Below are positions 34,869 through 43,800 of a DNA stretch of 64,000 nucleotides, piece after piece. The translations under genes were made by a program, and so were the position numbers. Each line of letters begins with the position of its first letter. Position 1 is the stretch's first letter. Source of the stretch: Bacteroidota bacterium (lineage in GTDB: Bacteria; Bacteroidota; Bacteroidia; 2-12-FULL-35-15); assembly GCA_029237775.1 (NCBI GenBank), contig JAQZBR010000002.1:434001-498000 (forward strand), given 5' to 3'. The notes beneath the pieces are model-generated. The model was given only the letters and a program-made list of their open reading frames with translations. It ran no database searches and was not told the origin of the DNA.

Positions 34869-35399
34869 TTACCTAACTGAAATTAATTTAATTTCATAGA
34901 TCACGGAAGCCTTTGCTGGAATTTTATTCCCGTCACCAAGAAGTCCGTGTGCCAAATGTGAAGGCAGAATAAAAACAGCTTCATCGCCTTTATGAAGGTA
35001 TTGAATTCCTTCATGAAGTCCGGTTTCGATATTGTCTTTTGCGACAACAAACTCCTTCGGCCCGGTCTGTTCAGATGTATAACACAAAGTGCCGTCAAGT
35101 AAACTTATTTTATAATCGACTTTAACACGCTGTTCAGGTTTAGGGTTTTCTTTACCGCTGCCATTCTTGGTGATCATGTAACGCAAACCGGTTCCTGTAG
35201 TCGTCATTTTCCACTTGTGACGTGCGGTATATTGATCTATCTCATCGCTCTCACGCTTTACGTACATCTTGTTTGCCTCCACAAGACTACTATCCAGATT
35301 TTTTCTTCTCGCAACGCTTTGAGTGTTCTTTTTATTATTGTTTCCACAAGACTGAATCACTCCAAGTACAGTAAGGAGCATTAGAAAAAATTTGATCAT
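34869..35399 (-). CDS. FKBP-type peptidyl-prolyl isomerase lipoprotein (GldI-like position)
   Basis: 176 aa from the ATG at 35399, which opens straight into a lipoprotein signal (MIKFFLMLLTVLGVIQSC); an ATG at 35420 inside nrnA is less likely. One FKBP domain (about 75-176): GLRYMITKNGSGKENPKPEQ, VDYKISLLDG, GLHEGIQYLHKGDEAVFILP, HGLLGDGNKIP. In gliding flavobacteria an FKBP lipoprotein gene, gldI, lies by the DHH phosphoesterase gene; position and type agree, but identity with GldI is inference. Confidence 0.88.
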   Translation of the reverse strand: MIKFFLMLLTVLGVIQSCGNNNKKNTQSVARRKNLDSSLVEANKMYVKRESDEIDQYTARHKWKMTTTGTGLRYMITKNGSGKENPKPEQRVKVDYKISLLDGTLCYTSEQTGPKEFVVAKDNIETGLHEGIQYLHKGDEAVFILPSHLAHGLLGDGNKIPAKASVIYEIKLISVR

Positions 35400-35406
35400 A
35401 TCAGTC

Positions 35407-36426
35407 TTACTTCTTTGCATTCAGTTGTATTTTATATTCCGGTAGCAGAGCCATAAATTTCGCCACCGTTTTTTTCATAGAAAGCTCACTCATGCCACCG
35501 GCAGCATTTGCATGTCCGCCACCACTAAAATGCGAGCGCGAGAATTTATTTACATCAAAACTTCCTTTGGAACGGAAAGAAATCTTAATAATGCCGTCCC
35601 TCTCTACCATGAAAGCAGCAAACCTGATCCCTGCAATGGAAAGAGCATAATTAACGACACCTTCTGTATCTCCCTTTTTGTATTGAAAGCGATCAAGCTC
35701 TTCTGCCGTAAGCGCAAAAAAAGCTGTTTTATATTCAGGAAGAACCGTCAGCTTTTCATTCAGACAAAACCCTAATATCTTAAGACGGCTTTCGGTATTA
35801 TCATCGTAAGTTCTGTTATGGATCTCTGAATTTTCAGCACCCGCCCGGATCAGATCCGCAAGAATAAGATGGGTTTTGGCTGTTGTTGATGGAAAACGGA
35901 AGGAGCCGGTGTCGGTCATGATCCCTGTGTACAGACAATTTGCAATGTCTTTATCAAGCATCTTCTTATCTCCCATATGGTGAATGAAATCGTAGATCAG
36001 CTCACATGTTGAGCAGGCAGCAACGCTGTGAAGCATGTAATCTGCAAAATCTTCCGGCTGAAGATGGTGATCAATAATCATTTTCACCGCACTGGATCCG
36101 GCAACCTCTTCCCCCAGCTTATCAATACGTTTCAGGGAATTAAAATCCAGACAGAAGATCATCTCCGCTTTCGCAACAGCTTTTTTTCCTGCGGATTCAT
36201 TTTTCTGAAAATCTATGATCTTCTTATTCCCTTTCATCCATCCGAGGAAAGAAGGGTAATCATTTGGAGTGATAACGGTAACCTTATGGGCTTTTTTCAC
36301 AAGATAATTGTATAATCCGAGGGAAGAGCCGATAGCATCCCCATCCGGTGACCAGTGTGTTACAATTACAATATTTTTAGGCTTGCTTAGCAAGGCCTTT
36401 AACTTTTTGATTTCAGTGGGATTCAA
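35407..36426 (-). CDS. nrnA: DHH family phosphoesterase (NrnA-like oligoribonuclease / pAp phosphatase)
   Basis: 339 aa. DHH domain with VIVTHWSPDGDAIGSSL, FCLDFN and MIIDHH (the family name motif), then a DHHA1 domain ending FSRSHFSGGGHANAAGG. NrnA-type enzymes finish RNA decay by cleaving very short oligonucleotides and can remove 3'-phosphate from pAp. First gene of a leftward unit with the FKBP lipoproteins; an exact -7 element is 19 nt upstream. Divergent from ndk. Confidence 0.92.
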   Translation of the reverse strand: MNPTEIKKLKALLSKPKNIVIVTHWSPDGDAIGSSLGLYNYLVKKAHKVTVITPNDYPSFLGWMKGNKKIIDFQKNESAGKKAVAKAEMIFCLDFNSLKRIDKLGEEVAGSSAVKMIIDHHLQPEDFADYMLHSVAACSTCELIYDFIHHMGDKKMLDKDIANCLYTGIMTDTGSFRFPSTTAKTHLILADLIRAGAENSEIHNRTYDDNTESRLKILGFCLNEKLTVLPEYKTAFFALTAEELDRFQYKKGDTEGVVNYALSIAGIRFAAFMVERDGIIKISFRSKGSFDVNKFSRSHFSGGGHANAAGGMSELSMKKTVAKFMALLPEYKIQLNAKK

Positions 36427-36444
36427 TGTCTGTTATTTGGATTG

Positions 36445-36452
36445 CAAATATA
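36445..36452 (-). promoter_or_regulatory. -7 promoter element of the nrnA-FKBP unit
   Basis: TATATTTG on the minus strand, an exact TAnnTTTG match, 18 nt before the ATG at 36426. Confidence 0.5.
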
Positions 36453-36577
36453 CGAATTCATAAGGCCAATGGCTTTATTTGTAAAATTTAATAAAGAAGG
36501 GATATTTTTTCTAATTTCGCAGCCGGATCAGAAAGGCTTTACGAATGATCCTTTAAAATTAAATCAGAAAATTAAAA

Positions 36578-36997
36578 ATGGCAACAAACAGAACATTTAC
36601 AATGATCAAACCTGATGCGGTTGGTAACGGCTATATCGGTGGTATTTTAAAAATGATCAATGATGCGGGATTTCGCATCGTAGCGATGAAATACACGAAA
36701 CTTTCAAAGGATGCAGCAGGTGCATTCTATGAAGTGCATAAAGAACGTCCTTTTTACGGAGAGCTTGTTGAATACATGTCATCAGGACCAATCGTGGCTG
36801 CGATCCTTGAAAAAGATAATGCGGTTGCTGATTTCAGAAAACTAATCGGAGCAACCGATCCTGCAAAAGCGGATGAAGGAACAATCCGTAAGATCTTTGC
36901 AAAATCCATAGCAGCTAATGCGGTTCATGGATCGGACAGTGATGAAAATGCAAAAATTGAAGGAGACTTTTATTTCTCCGGTCTTGAAAGATTCTAA
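36578..36997 (+). CDS. ndk: Nucleoside diphosphate kinase
   Basis: 139 aa, normal length. [19 protein letters not shown] at the N-terminus and the catalytic histidine in [12 protein letters not shown]. It passes phosphate from ATP to nucleoside diphosphates. Weak -7-like TAATTTCG at 36512; strong terminator downstream. Confidence 0.97.
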   Translation: MATNRTFTMIKPDAVGNGYIGGILKMINDAGFRIVAMKYTKLSKDAAGAFYEVHKERPFYGELVEYMSSGPIVAAILEKDNAVADFRKLIGATDPAKADEGTIRKIFAKSIAANAVHGSDSDENAKIEGDFYFSGLERF

Positions 36998-37020
36998 TCT
37001 TTCTACAAACAAATCAAAAG

Positions 37021-37050
37021 AATCCTCTTCCAAAGAAGAGGATTTTTTTT
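37021..37050 (+). terminator. Terminator of ndk
   Basis: Perfect 10-bp stem AATCCTCTTC / GAAGAGGATT, 4-nt loop, then eight T. Confidence 0.9.
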
Positions 37051-37180
37051 GCCTTTAACTTTAAGCGGGGAACCAATTCCTCAGCCTGGCGTGTGAATTT
37101 ACCTCCAAAACACCTATAATAAAAGGATTTGAAAAGGGAATAAAGTTTTAATGTCTTATTCAAACTAAAAAAAACTATTT

Positions 37181-37354
37181 ATGAAAAAGACAGTTATTTT
37201 ATTATCAGCATTAGCGTTCAGTCTTTCAGGATGCGAAGTTGTTGGAGGGATCTTCAAAGCCGGTATGGTGTGGGGAATTATTCTTGTGCTACTTGTTATT
37301 TTTGGAATCATCTATTTGATCAACAAAGGCAGAGGCGGAAGTAACAATCCTTAA
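37181..37354 (+). CDS. Small membrane lipoprotein, conserved type
   Basis: 57 aa. Signal with lipobox LSGC (Cys18), then EVVGGIFKAGMVWG and a hydrophobic helix of about 20 residues, ending in a short Gly/Asn tail. Similar small CEVVGGIFKAG lipoproteins occur in other Bacteroidota (recollection). With both a lipid anchor and a helix it would span or sit against one membrane. It precedes the AI-2E family permease by four bases, so the two may be translated together. Function unknown. Confidence 0.8.
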   Translation: MKKTVILLSALAFSLSGCEVVGGIFKAGMVWGIILVLLVIFGIIYLINKGRGGSNNP

Positions 37355-37358
37355 ACAC

Positions 37359-38507
37359 ATGCTTCTCCGTGAACAAAAAACTTCAGGGATGCCGGCATAT
37401 CTGGCGTTCTCACAGATAACTATTGGCATACTTGCCTTTTTTTACCTGGTATACATTGGCGCGAATATCCTGATCCCCCTTGTATTTGCATTGATCTTTG
37501 CGATCCTTCTAAATCCAATGGTTAATTTTATGCATCGCAAAGGGCTGAACAGGATACTGGCCATTATACTCGCTATAACGATCATGCTTACTGCGCTCGC
37601 TGCAGTTATCGTATTCATCGGTTCACAGCTCACACTTTTTGCGGATGCCTGGCCCGAACTGAAAGCAAAGTTCAACTCCCTTACAGCGGAGGCGATGAAC
37701 TGGTTTTCCGCCACATTTAAGATCAATAAGTGGAAAATAAACTCTTACATCGCAGAGAAAAAAGGTGAAACAATGAACAATGCAGGATCAGTCATTGGTG
37801 GCGCTCTTACTACCATCAGTGGCTTTTTTATCATGGTTTTTCTTATTCCTGTTTACATATTCATGTTCTTGTTCTATAAGCCGCTGTTGCTCGATTTTGT
37901 TGCGCAGATCTTTAAAAAAGATTCTCATGTAACTGTAGCGGAAGTGCTCGCGAATACAAAAAAACTGATTCAAAGTTATCTGGTGGGCTTGTTGCTTGAA
38001 ATGATGATAATGGCAACTCTTAATTCTGTGACTTTATTGATCATAGGTGTAGATTATGCGATTCTCTTCGGGATAATAGGAGCTATATTAAATCTTATTC
38101 CATACATCGGAGGTATAGTGGCTATTTCCTTACCAATGACAATGGCTCTTTTAACGGGCACGCCTATGAAGGCACTTTTGGTTCTTGGTGGTTACATTAT
38201 TATCCAGCTGATCGATAATAATTATCTCGTCCCTAAAGTAGTTGCTTCGAAGGTTAAAGTAAACGCGTTGATCTCAATTATTGTGGTCCTTATTGGCGGT
38301 GCATTATGGGGTGTTGCAGGAATGTTTCTTTCAATCCCTTTAACAGCTATCTGCAAAGTAATATTCGACAGGATCGAAGCATTGAAACCTATCGGCTTTT
38401 TAATTGGAGATAACATGCGACCAATCGGACATGATCTCTTAAAGGTAAGTTCAATCAAGCTTCCCGGAGAAAAAAAATCACCTGTAAAAAAGAAAAAAAC
38501 CAAATGA
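37359..38507 (+). CDS. AI-2E family transporter (PF01594 permease)
   Basis: 382 aa, about seven to eight membrane helices: an N-terminal pair, a soluble stretch at about 95-140, then the conserved C-terminal helices with LIQSYLVGLLLEMMIM, IIGAILNLIPYIGGIV and IQLIDNNYLVPKVV, the family signature. Members export varied solutes (for example AI-2, or sodium/proton exchange in others); the substrate here is unknown. The lysine-rich tail (PVKKKKTK) overlaps the next start by four bases. Confidence 0.92.
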   Translation: MLLREQKTSGMPAYLAFSQITIGILAFFYLVYIGANILIPLVFALIFAILLNPMVNFMHRKGLNRILAIILAITIMLTALAAVIVFIGSQLTLFADAWPELKAKFNSLTAEAMNWFSATFKINKWKINSYIAEKKGETMNNAGSVIGGALTTISGFFIMVFLIPVYIFMFLFYKPLLLDFVAQIFKKDSHVTVAEVLANTKKLIQSYLVGLLLEMMIMATLNSVTLLIIGVDYAILFGIIGAILNLIPYIGGIVAISLPMTMALLTGTPMKALLVLGGYIIIQLIDNNYLVPKVVASKVKVNALISIIVVLIGGALWGVAGMFLSIPLTAICKVIFDRIEALKPIGFLIGDNMRPIGHDLLKVSSIKLPGEKKSPVKKKKTK

Positions 38508-38743
38508 TACTTCAACTAAATCCCAGCATAATGGTAGAGACCCCATTAGGGACAGGCCACGCAATTTTTATTATTGATTATGGGATGCATCAGAACACCT
38601 GCTGGATAGTAGCTCTTCAGAAGGATGGAGTGATCAAACACTTTGATTGTAACGATATAATTCTTTCAACCAATTACACCTATGGTTTGAATTTAACCAA
38701 GAACAGCAATCATCCACCGGAAGACTCAAAAAAGAAAAAATAA
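38504..38743 (+). CDS. Hypothetical small protein
   Basis: 79 aa, ATGA overlap with the permease gene. It contains TPLGTGHAIFIIDYGMHQNT, CWIVAL and IKHFDCNDI, and a Lys-rich tail. It reads like a short beta-barrel such as an SH3-like fold; no family recognised. Tight coupling to the permease suggests co-expression. Convergent with the DUF2779 gene, three bases apart. Confidence 0.7.
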   Translation: MILQLNPSIMVETPLGTGHAIFIIDYGMHQNTCWIVALQKDGVIKHFDCNDIILSTNYTYGLNLTKNSNHPPEDSKKKK

Positions 38744-38746
38744 AAT

Positions 38747-40228
38747 TTAGTCAACGGATCTTTCAAGAATCTCAAAGATCCTCACCATTGCCAACGTATC
38801 CATCTTACAATATTCCAGCAACTGTTCACGTACTTCAAGAATCCTGAACATGTCAGTTTCTGTTTGTAGTTTTTCAAATGCGATCATTGCAATACTCCCG
38901 CTTGAGATCTTAAGATCAGTATAACTTAACTCAGGGGCAAGTGCCGGTAAAAGGTTTTTTATTGAGAATGAATTTTTCATTGCAGGATGATAAAAAGCTT
39001 TGCTTTGAAAAGGGATCATCAGATCCACGAACCGCGAAAGTCTTTCTTCTATTTGTTGTGAAAACTCAGGAAAATCTTTTTTAAGACCATTCAAAACATT
39101 TTTTTCCATTAGGGCGTCAAACACCAGGATACTGCCATTGCCGGAAGTGTGCTCTAATAATCGTTCGATAAAAGCACGCCTGGGATCAAGGCCCTGTTCT
39201 GCTAAGAATTCGTAATGTAAAACGGGAGCGGCTTGTTCAGATTTGTAATGCAAAGAATATTGAAAGGGAATATGCTGATAAGGCTTGGTTGCTTCATACA
39301 CAGGCAATGCCGGCATAAAGGTTTCAAAATCCATAAAATAAACAGGATACGATATTTTAGCTAGAAAGTGCTTAACAGCAGCCTTATCGACAACTGTTTC
39401 TCCCGATTTTGAGGAGCTTATATGAAGGTTAGCATTTTTGTCGAGAAGATTCTCAGACGGAATTTCATTGATAGTTTTGATTCCGGCATCATACAAAGCA
39501 AACTGGTCAGCCTTGGAGATTCCGGTGATCTCAAAGACAGAATTCTTGGGAACACTTTTCCAGCATGTCCCCATGAAATCACAATTATACGGGCTGAAGC
39601 ACTGCTCACCAATCCTAACCTCAGGCATCTGTGCAGAAGCTGCGACAAGCTTGGATTGCATTATTTTCTCTGTAATCATATCCTGATTAGACAGCGCTTC
39701 TTTTTTAACCGAGCGGATATTAAATAATGCATGGGGATCAAGATCACCTTTTCTTATGTACTGATTATTTATTGTAATGAGAGAGATGTCTTCTAACTGT
39801 GTCCCTGAGCCATTGATCACCCAATATTGTAATGAAGCATCAAGAAGATAAGTTTGGGATATTTTTGTTGAACTTTTCACCTCATAGGCATACCAACGAC
39901 CATCCTTTTTCACAAGTATATCGAGAATTGCCAGCACTTGCTCATGCTGAAAAGCAGCTTCATAAATAATTTCGCATCCTTCTTCAATAAGCTCTTTTGT
40001 TTTTGCTACGGCCGACAAATTATCCGAACGCTTAACCGGACTCGCATCTTTCCCACCCGGGAAAAGTTTCTGAGCAAATAGCCCTACATGATTACCCCGA
40101 TTGAAAATTGCCTGTTGTTCTGTAGATGGAGTATCCCGTAATTGAATGAAATTCTTATATAAATAGAGGGATTTAGGACATTGAAGTCCGCGCAGAAAAG
40201 TTGATTTACTGAGAATATGTTTTTCCAC
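38747..40228 (-). CDS. DUF2779 protein: Cas4/RecB-like nuclease region plus DEDD exonuclease-like region
   Basis: 493 aa. N-terminal part resembles a PD-(D/E)XK nuclease of the Cas4/RecB type: Asp103 in ILDIL, EVK (116-118), and four cysteines (Cys17, 210, 216, 222) that could hold a 4Fe-4S cluster as in Cas4 and AddB. The C-terminal DUF2779 region (about 290-490) starts YFMDFETF (Asp300, Glu302) and resembles a DEDD 3'-5' exonuclease. No cas genes or arrays are near. The biological role is not established; nucleic-acid processing is likely. It is monocistronic between convergent and divergent neighbours. Confidence 0.85.
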   Translation of the reverse strand: MEKHILSKSTFLRGLQCPKSLYLYKNFIQLRDTPSTEQQAIFNRGNHVGLFAQKLFPGGKDASPVKRSDNLSAVAKTKELIEEGCEIIYEAAFQHEQVLAILDILVKKDGRWYAYEVKSSTKISQTYLLDASLQYWVINGSGTQLEDISLITINNQYIRKGDLDPHALFNIRSVKKEALSNQDMITEKIMQSKLVAASAQMPEVRIGEQCFSPYNCDFMGTCWKSVPKNSVFEITGISKADQFALYDAGIKTINEIPSENLLDKNANLHISSSKSGETVVDKAAVKHFLAKISYPVYFMDFETFMPALPVYEATKPYQHIPFQYSLHYKSEQAAPVLHYEFLAEQGLDPRRAFIERLLEHTSGNGSILVFDALMEKNVLNGLKKDFPEFSQQIEERLSRFVDLMIPFQSKAFYHPAMKNSFSIKNLLPALAPELSYTDLKISSGSIAMIAFEKLQTETDMFRILEVREQLLEYCKMDTLAMVRIFEILERSVD

Positions 40229-40449
40229 AAGAAAAAATTGGATGTCTAAGTTATAACTAAACGCTTAGAATTGTTAATATTTATTTAATCCGAAGGTTTT
40301 TGCACTTGGTCGTACTATAAAAGCACATTGACGGCAAAAAAATATTCCGCCAAAACACCATCTGATTTTTGCGTTTGACCGGGTATTTATAACTAAAGAC
40401 TAAAGCTTATATTTAGTCTATCGTTAGAACTTTATTAATCCACACTTCT

Positions 40450-40848
40450 ATGAACAAAAAATATCTACTTCTTTTTCTTTGGGGGATTTCATTCTTATTG
40501 AACTCAAAGACAGTCGCGAATAATTTTAAAAATCCTTCCAGGGTTGCAGTTAAAGATGAACTGATTATTCAAGTTCCTCTTGCAAGCGAAAAAACCAATA
40601 CATTGATAAAGCAAGCATTTCTTAGTTATTCAGGGGTTACATGGGTAGGTAAATGTAATGAGCAGAAATTGTTTTTTATCACCGTTGACAGAAGCCTTCA
40701 ACAAAGCAATGAGTTTTTGGAACAAACGTTTAGAACATTATCCCTTGATTATGAAATTAAAATTGGTACTAGCATAGAAAAAGCGAAAAACGATTGCCTG
40801 ACATCTAACCAATCTGCAGCAGCTCCTGAACAGGCTGATGTTGACTAA
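40450..40848 (+). CDS. Small secreted protein preceding the 2001-aa T9SS protein
   Basis: 132 aa. Signal peptide (MNKKYLLLFLWGISFLLNSKTVA), then a mixed alpha-beta region (KDELIIQVPLASEKTNTLIK, SYSGVTWVGKCNEQKLFFIT) with two cysteines, and an Asp/Ala-rich tail. No family recognised. The pattern of a repeated hydrophobic core with a C-x-x-x-K-L-F-F strand recalls heavy-metal-associated ferredoxin-like folds, weakly. It lies 22 nt before the giant gene and is likely co-transcribed. The 221 bases upstream contain nothing recognised. Confidence 0.8.
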   Translation: MNKKYLLLFLWGISFLLNSKTVANNFKNPSRVAVKDELIIQVPLASEKTNTLIKQAFLSYSGVTWVGKCNEQKLFFITVDRSLQQSNEFLEQTFRTLSLDYEIKIGTSIEKAKNDCLTSNQSAAAPEQADVD

Positions 40849-40870
40849 ATAAAAATCCCTCGAATCATTT

Positions 40871-43800
40871 ATGATTAAATCTACTACTTCAATTAATAAA
40901 AAAAATTCATTGATGAAATTTAACTCACTTCAGACAGTTAAGAGATACGGTATCTTCTTTTTACTTTTTTTGTTATTGGCTTCTAAAAGTTCAACCGCAA
41001 CTGTAACCATAACCTCGCCTACACTGGCTATATCTACCTGCTCTTTCCCTTCTGCTTATAATGGTCTTGGAAACATTGTAATTACTGAAGGTGCAACAAG
41101 CGATTTTGCAGTGGGAACTGGGGTTACATTTATTCTTACCGCACCTGCCAACTTTGAATTTTTGCCTGGTACCGGAACAGTGGCCGTAACAGGAAATAAT
41201 ATAAGCGGAGCCTCCATTTCCGTTGCCGTTTCAACGATCACAGTAACGTATTCTATCGGAAATACTAATAAGTCGGATGTAATTACAATCAGTGGTATAC
41301 AAGTCCGGGCTATCACAGGGGCTACCGCTGCTAATACAGTTAAACGAACAGGTGGAACAGGAACAATTGCGGGTCTTGTAAATACCACTCCGGTGGCTAC
41401 ACTGTCATCTACATTGTCCAGCTCTCCTACTTCAATAACAAGTCAGCCATCTGCAGTCACAGTTTGCCCTGGGGCTAACCCTTCATTCACTATTGCTGCG
41501 TCCGGCACAAGCTTATCTTACCAATGGCAGGAAGATCCAAATACAGGGACTTTTGCGAATATAACCAATGGTGGTATTTATAGTGGTGCAACAACAACCA
41601 CTTTAACACTTACCGGTGTTCCTGCGTCAAATACAAATTACAAATACAGATGTGTTGTTACAGGTTGCGGAACATCAGCGACATCCAATCAGGCCATTTT
41701 GACTGTTAATGCTGTTACCACAGCTGCTGCCGGTTCGGATCAAACGGTTTGTGTTTCCACGGCAACGCTCGCGGGAAACACAGCAACAAGCGGAACTGGT
41801 GCCTGGACAGTGGTTTCAGGTACTGGTACGGTGACCACACCTTCAAGCCCGACTTCAGGAGTTACCGGTTTGACTTTGGGTGCAAGCACTACGTTCAGGT
41901 GGACAATCACAAATGCACCCTGCTCTTCACTGGATGATATTATTATCACGTATTCTGCCGGTCCGGCCTCAGCCCCGGGTGGGAGCGCTGCAACAACAAT
42001 TAATAACTTTTCATTCAATGCAAACTGGACTGCAGTAGCAAGTGCCACCGGATATTATCTAGATGTTGCCACAGATGCGGCATTTACAACGTTAGTTTCG
42101 GGTTACAGCAATCTTGATGTGGCCAATGTAACGACTTACAACGTTACCGGCTTATCACCTGGAACGACCTATTATTACAGAGTCCGTGCTTATAATAATT
42201 GTGGCCCAAATGCAACCTATTCAAATACAATAACCGTAACAACAACCAACGTACCTTATACAGTTCCATCTTCAGGGAATAATTCAATCACAGCCTGCGG
42301 AGGTACTATTCAGGATCCGGGTGGATCAGCAAATTATGGTTTCAATGCCAACGGTTATACGGTTATTAACCCTGCTATTGCAGGTTATGTAGTGTCTCTT
42401 AACTTTACTCAATTTGCTACAGAAGCGAGTTGGGATTTCGTAACTATTTTTGATGGCACCGGTACGGGAGGTACAGTGCTTTATAACGGCAGCGGTACTA
42501 CCCTACCAGGTACAATAACATCAACATCCGGACCTCTGACAATTCGTTTTACATCTGATGGTGTTACCAATGCAGCTGGTTTTACAGCAACAATCAGTTG
42601 TATCGGATCATGCTCCGGAACACCAACAGCCGGATCAGCTGTTGCAAGTGTAACAAGTATTACCAGTTGCGCTTCACCATCTACAACCTTATCTCTCAGC
42701 GGAGCCAGTACTCAAACTGCATTGACCTATCAGTGGCAATCCGCTCCGGCTGCCGCAGGCCCATGGACAAACATATCGGGTGCAACCGCTGCAACATATT
42801 CGACCGGTGTATACGGAAACACTTATTTCCGCTGCATCATCACATGTACCTCTTCAGGACTTTCATCCACATCTGCAAGTGTTCTTGTAAATTCGACAAT
42901 ATCAGGTGTAGCCAATGATAATTGTTCGGGTGCTATTGCATTAACAATGAATAGTTATGGAAGCTGTACATCCACTTCAGCAGGAACAGTAACCTGCGCC
43001 TCAGCCTCAAACACTTCGACAGGCGCTTGCTTTGGAAATCCTAATGATGACATCTGGTATAGCTTTGTAGCCACAGCCAGTACACATTATATTACCTTGA
43101 CCACGGCTTCAGGCTTTGATGCTTATCAGCAATTATATTCAGGATCATGTGGTGCACTCACTTCAATTCAATGTTCCGATGCAGACGTGTTTACTGCATC
43201 CGGCCTGACGGTTGGTAGCACCTATTATATAAGGGTTTACTCTTATTCCGCGACCGCGCCTGCGAATGGAAATTTAACAATGTGTGTTGCCGCGCCACCT
43301 GTTTGCCCGGGCGCACTTGGAAGTGGAAATGTTAATATTGCCTCCTTACCGTATAACGTAACAGGCCAGACAACATGCAGCGCGGGAAATGAACTGACCA
43401 CTTCTAATACCGCTACTTGCGGAAGTTCTTCCTATTTTTATGATGCAGACAAGGTTTATATTTTTACACCTTCAGCCTCCGGACAAATCACTGTTACCAT
43501 GAATTCAACACAATCATGGACCGGTGCTACATTATTTGCAGGATGTCCCTTTTCAGGAACCTGTGTTAATTATGTACAAACGTCATCCTCGGGAACAAAA
43601 AGCTTTTGTGCAAATGTAACTTCAGGTGTGACTTATTATCTTGTTATTGACTCTTATATAACAACGGGATCTTGTATCACTTCTTTTTCGCTGGATATAA
43701 CAGCACCTTCCGGGATTCCGGCAGGAACAGTTTGCGCAACAGCTCCAACTATTTCATTACCATACACTGCTACGGGTCAGACTACAGCTTGTTACGGTAA

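Noticed and set aside
38747-40228. Part of a CRISPR-Cas system (Cas4)
   Set aside because: No other cas gene or array in the window; the DUF2779 C-terminal region marks a separate family.
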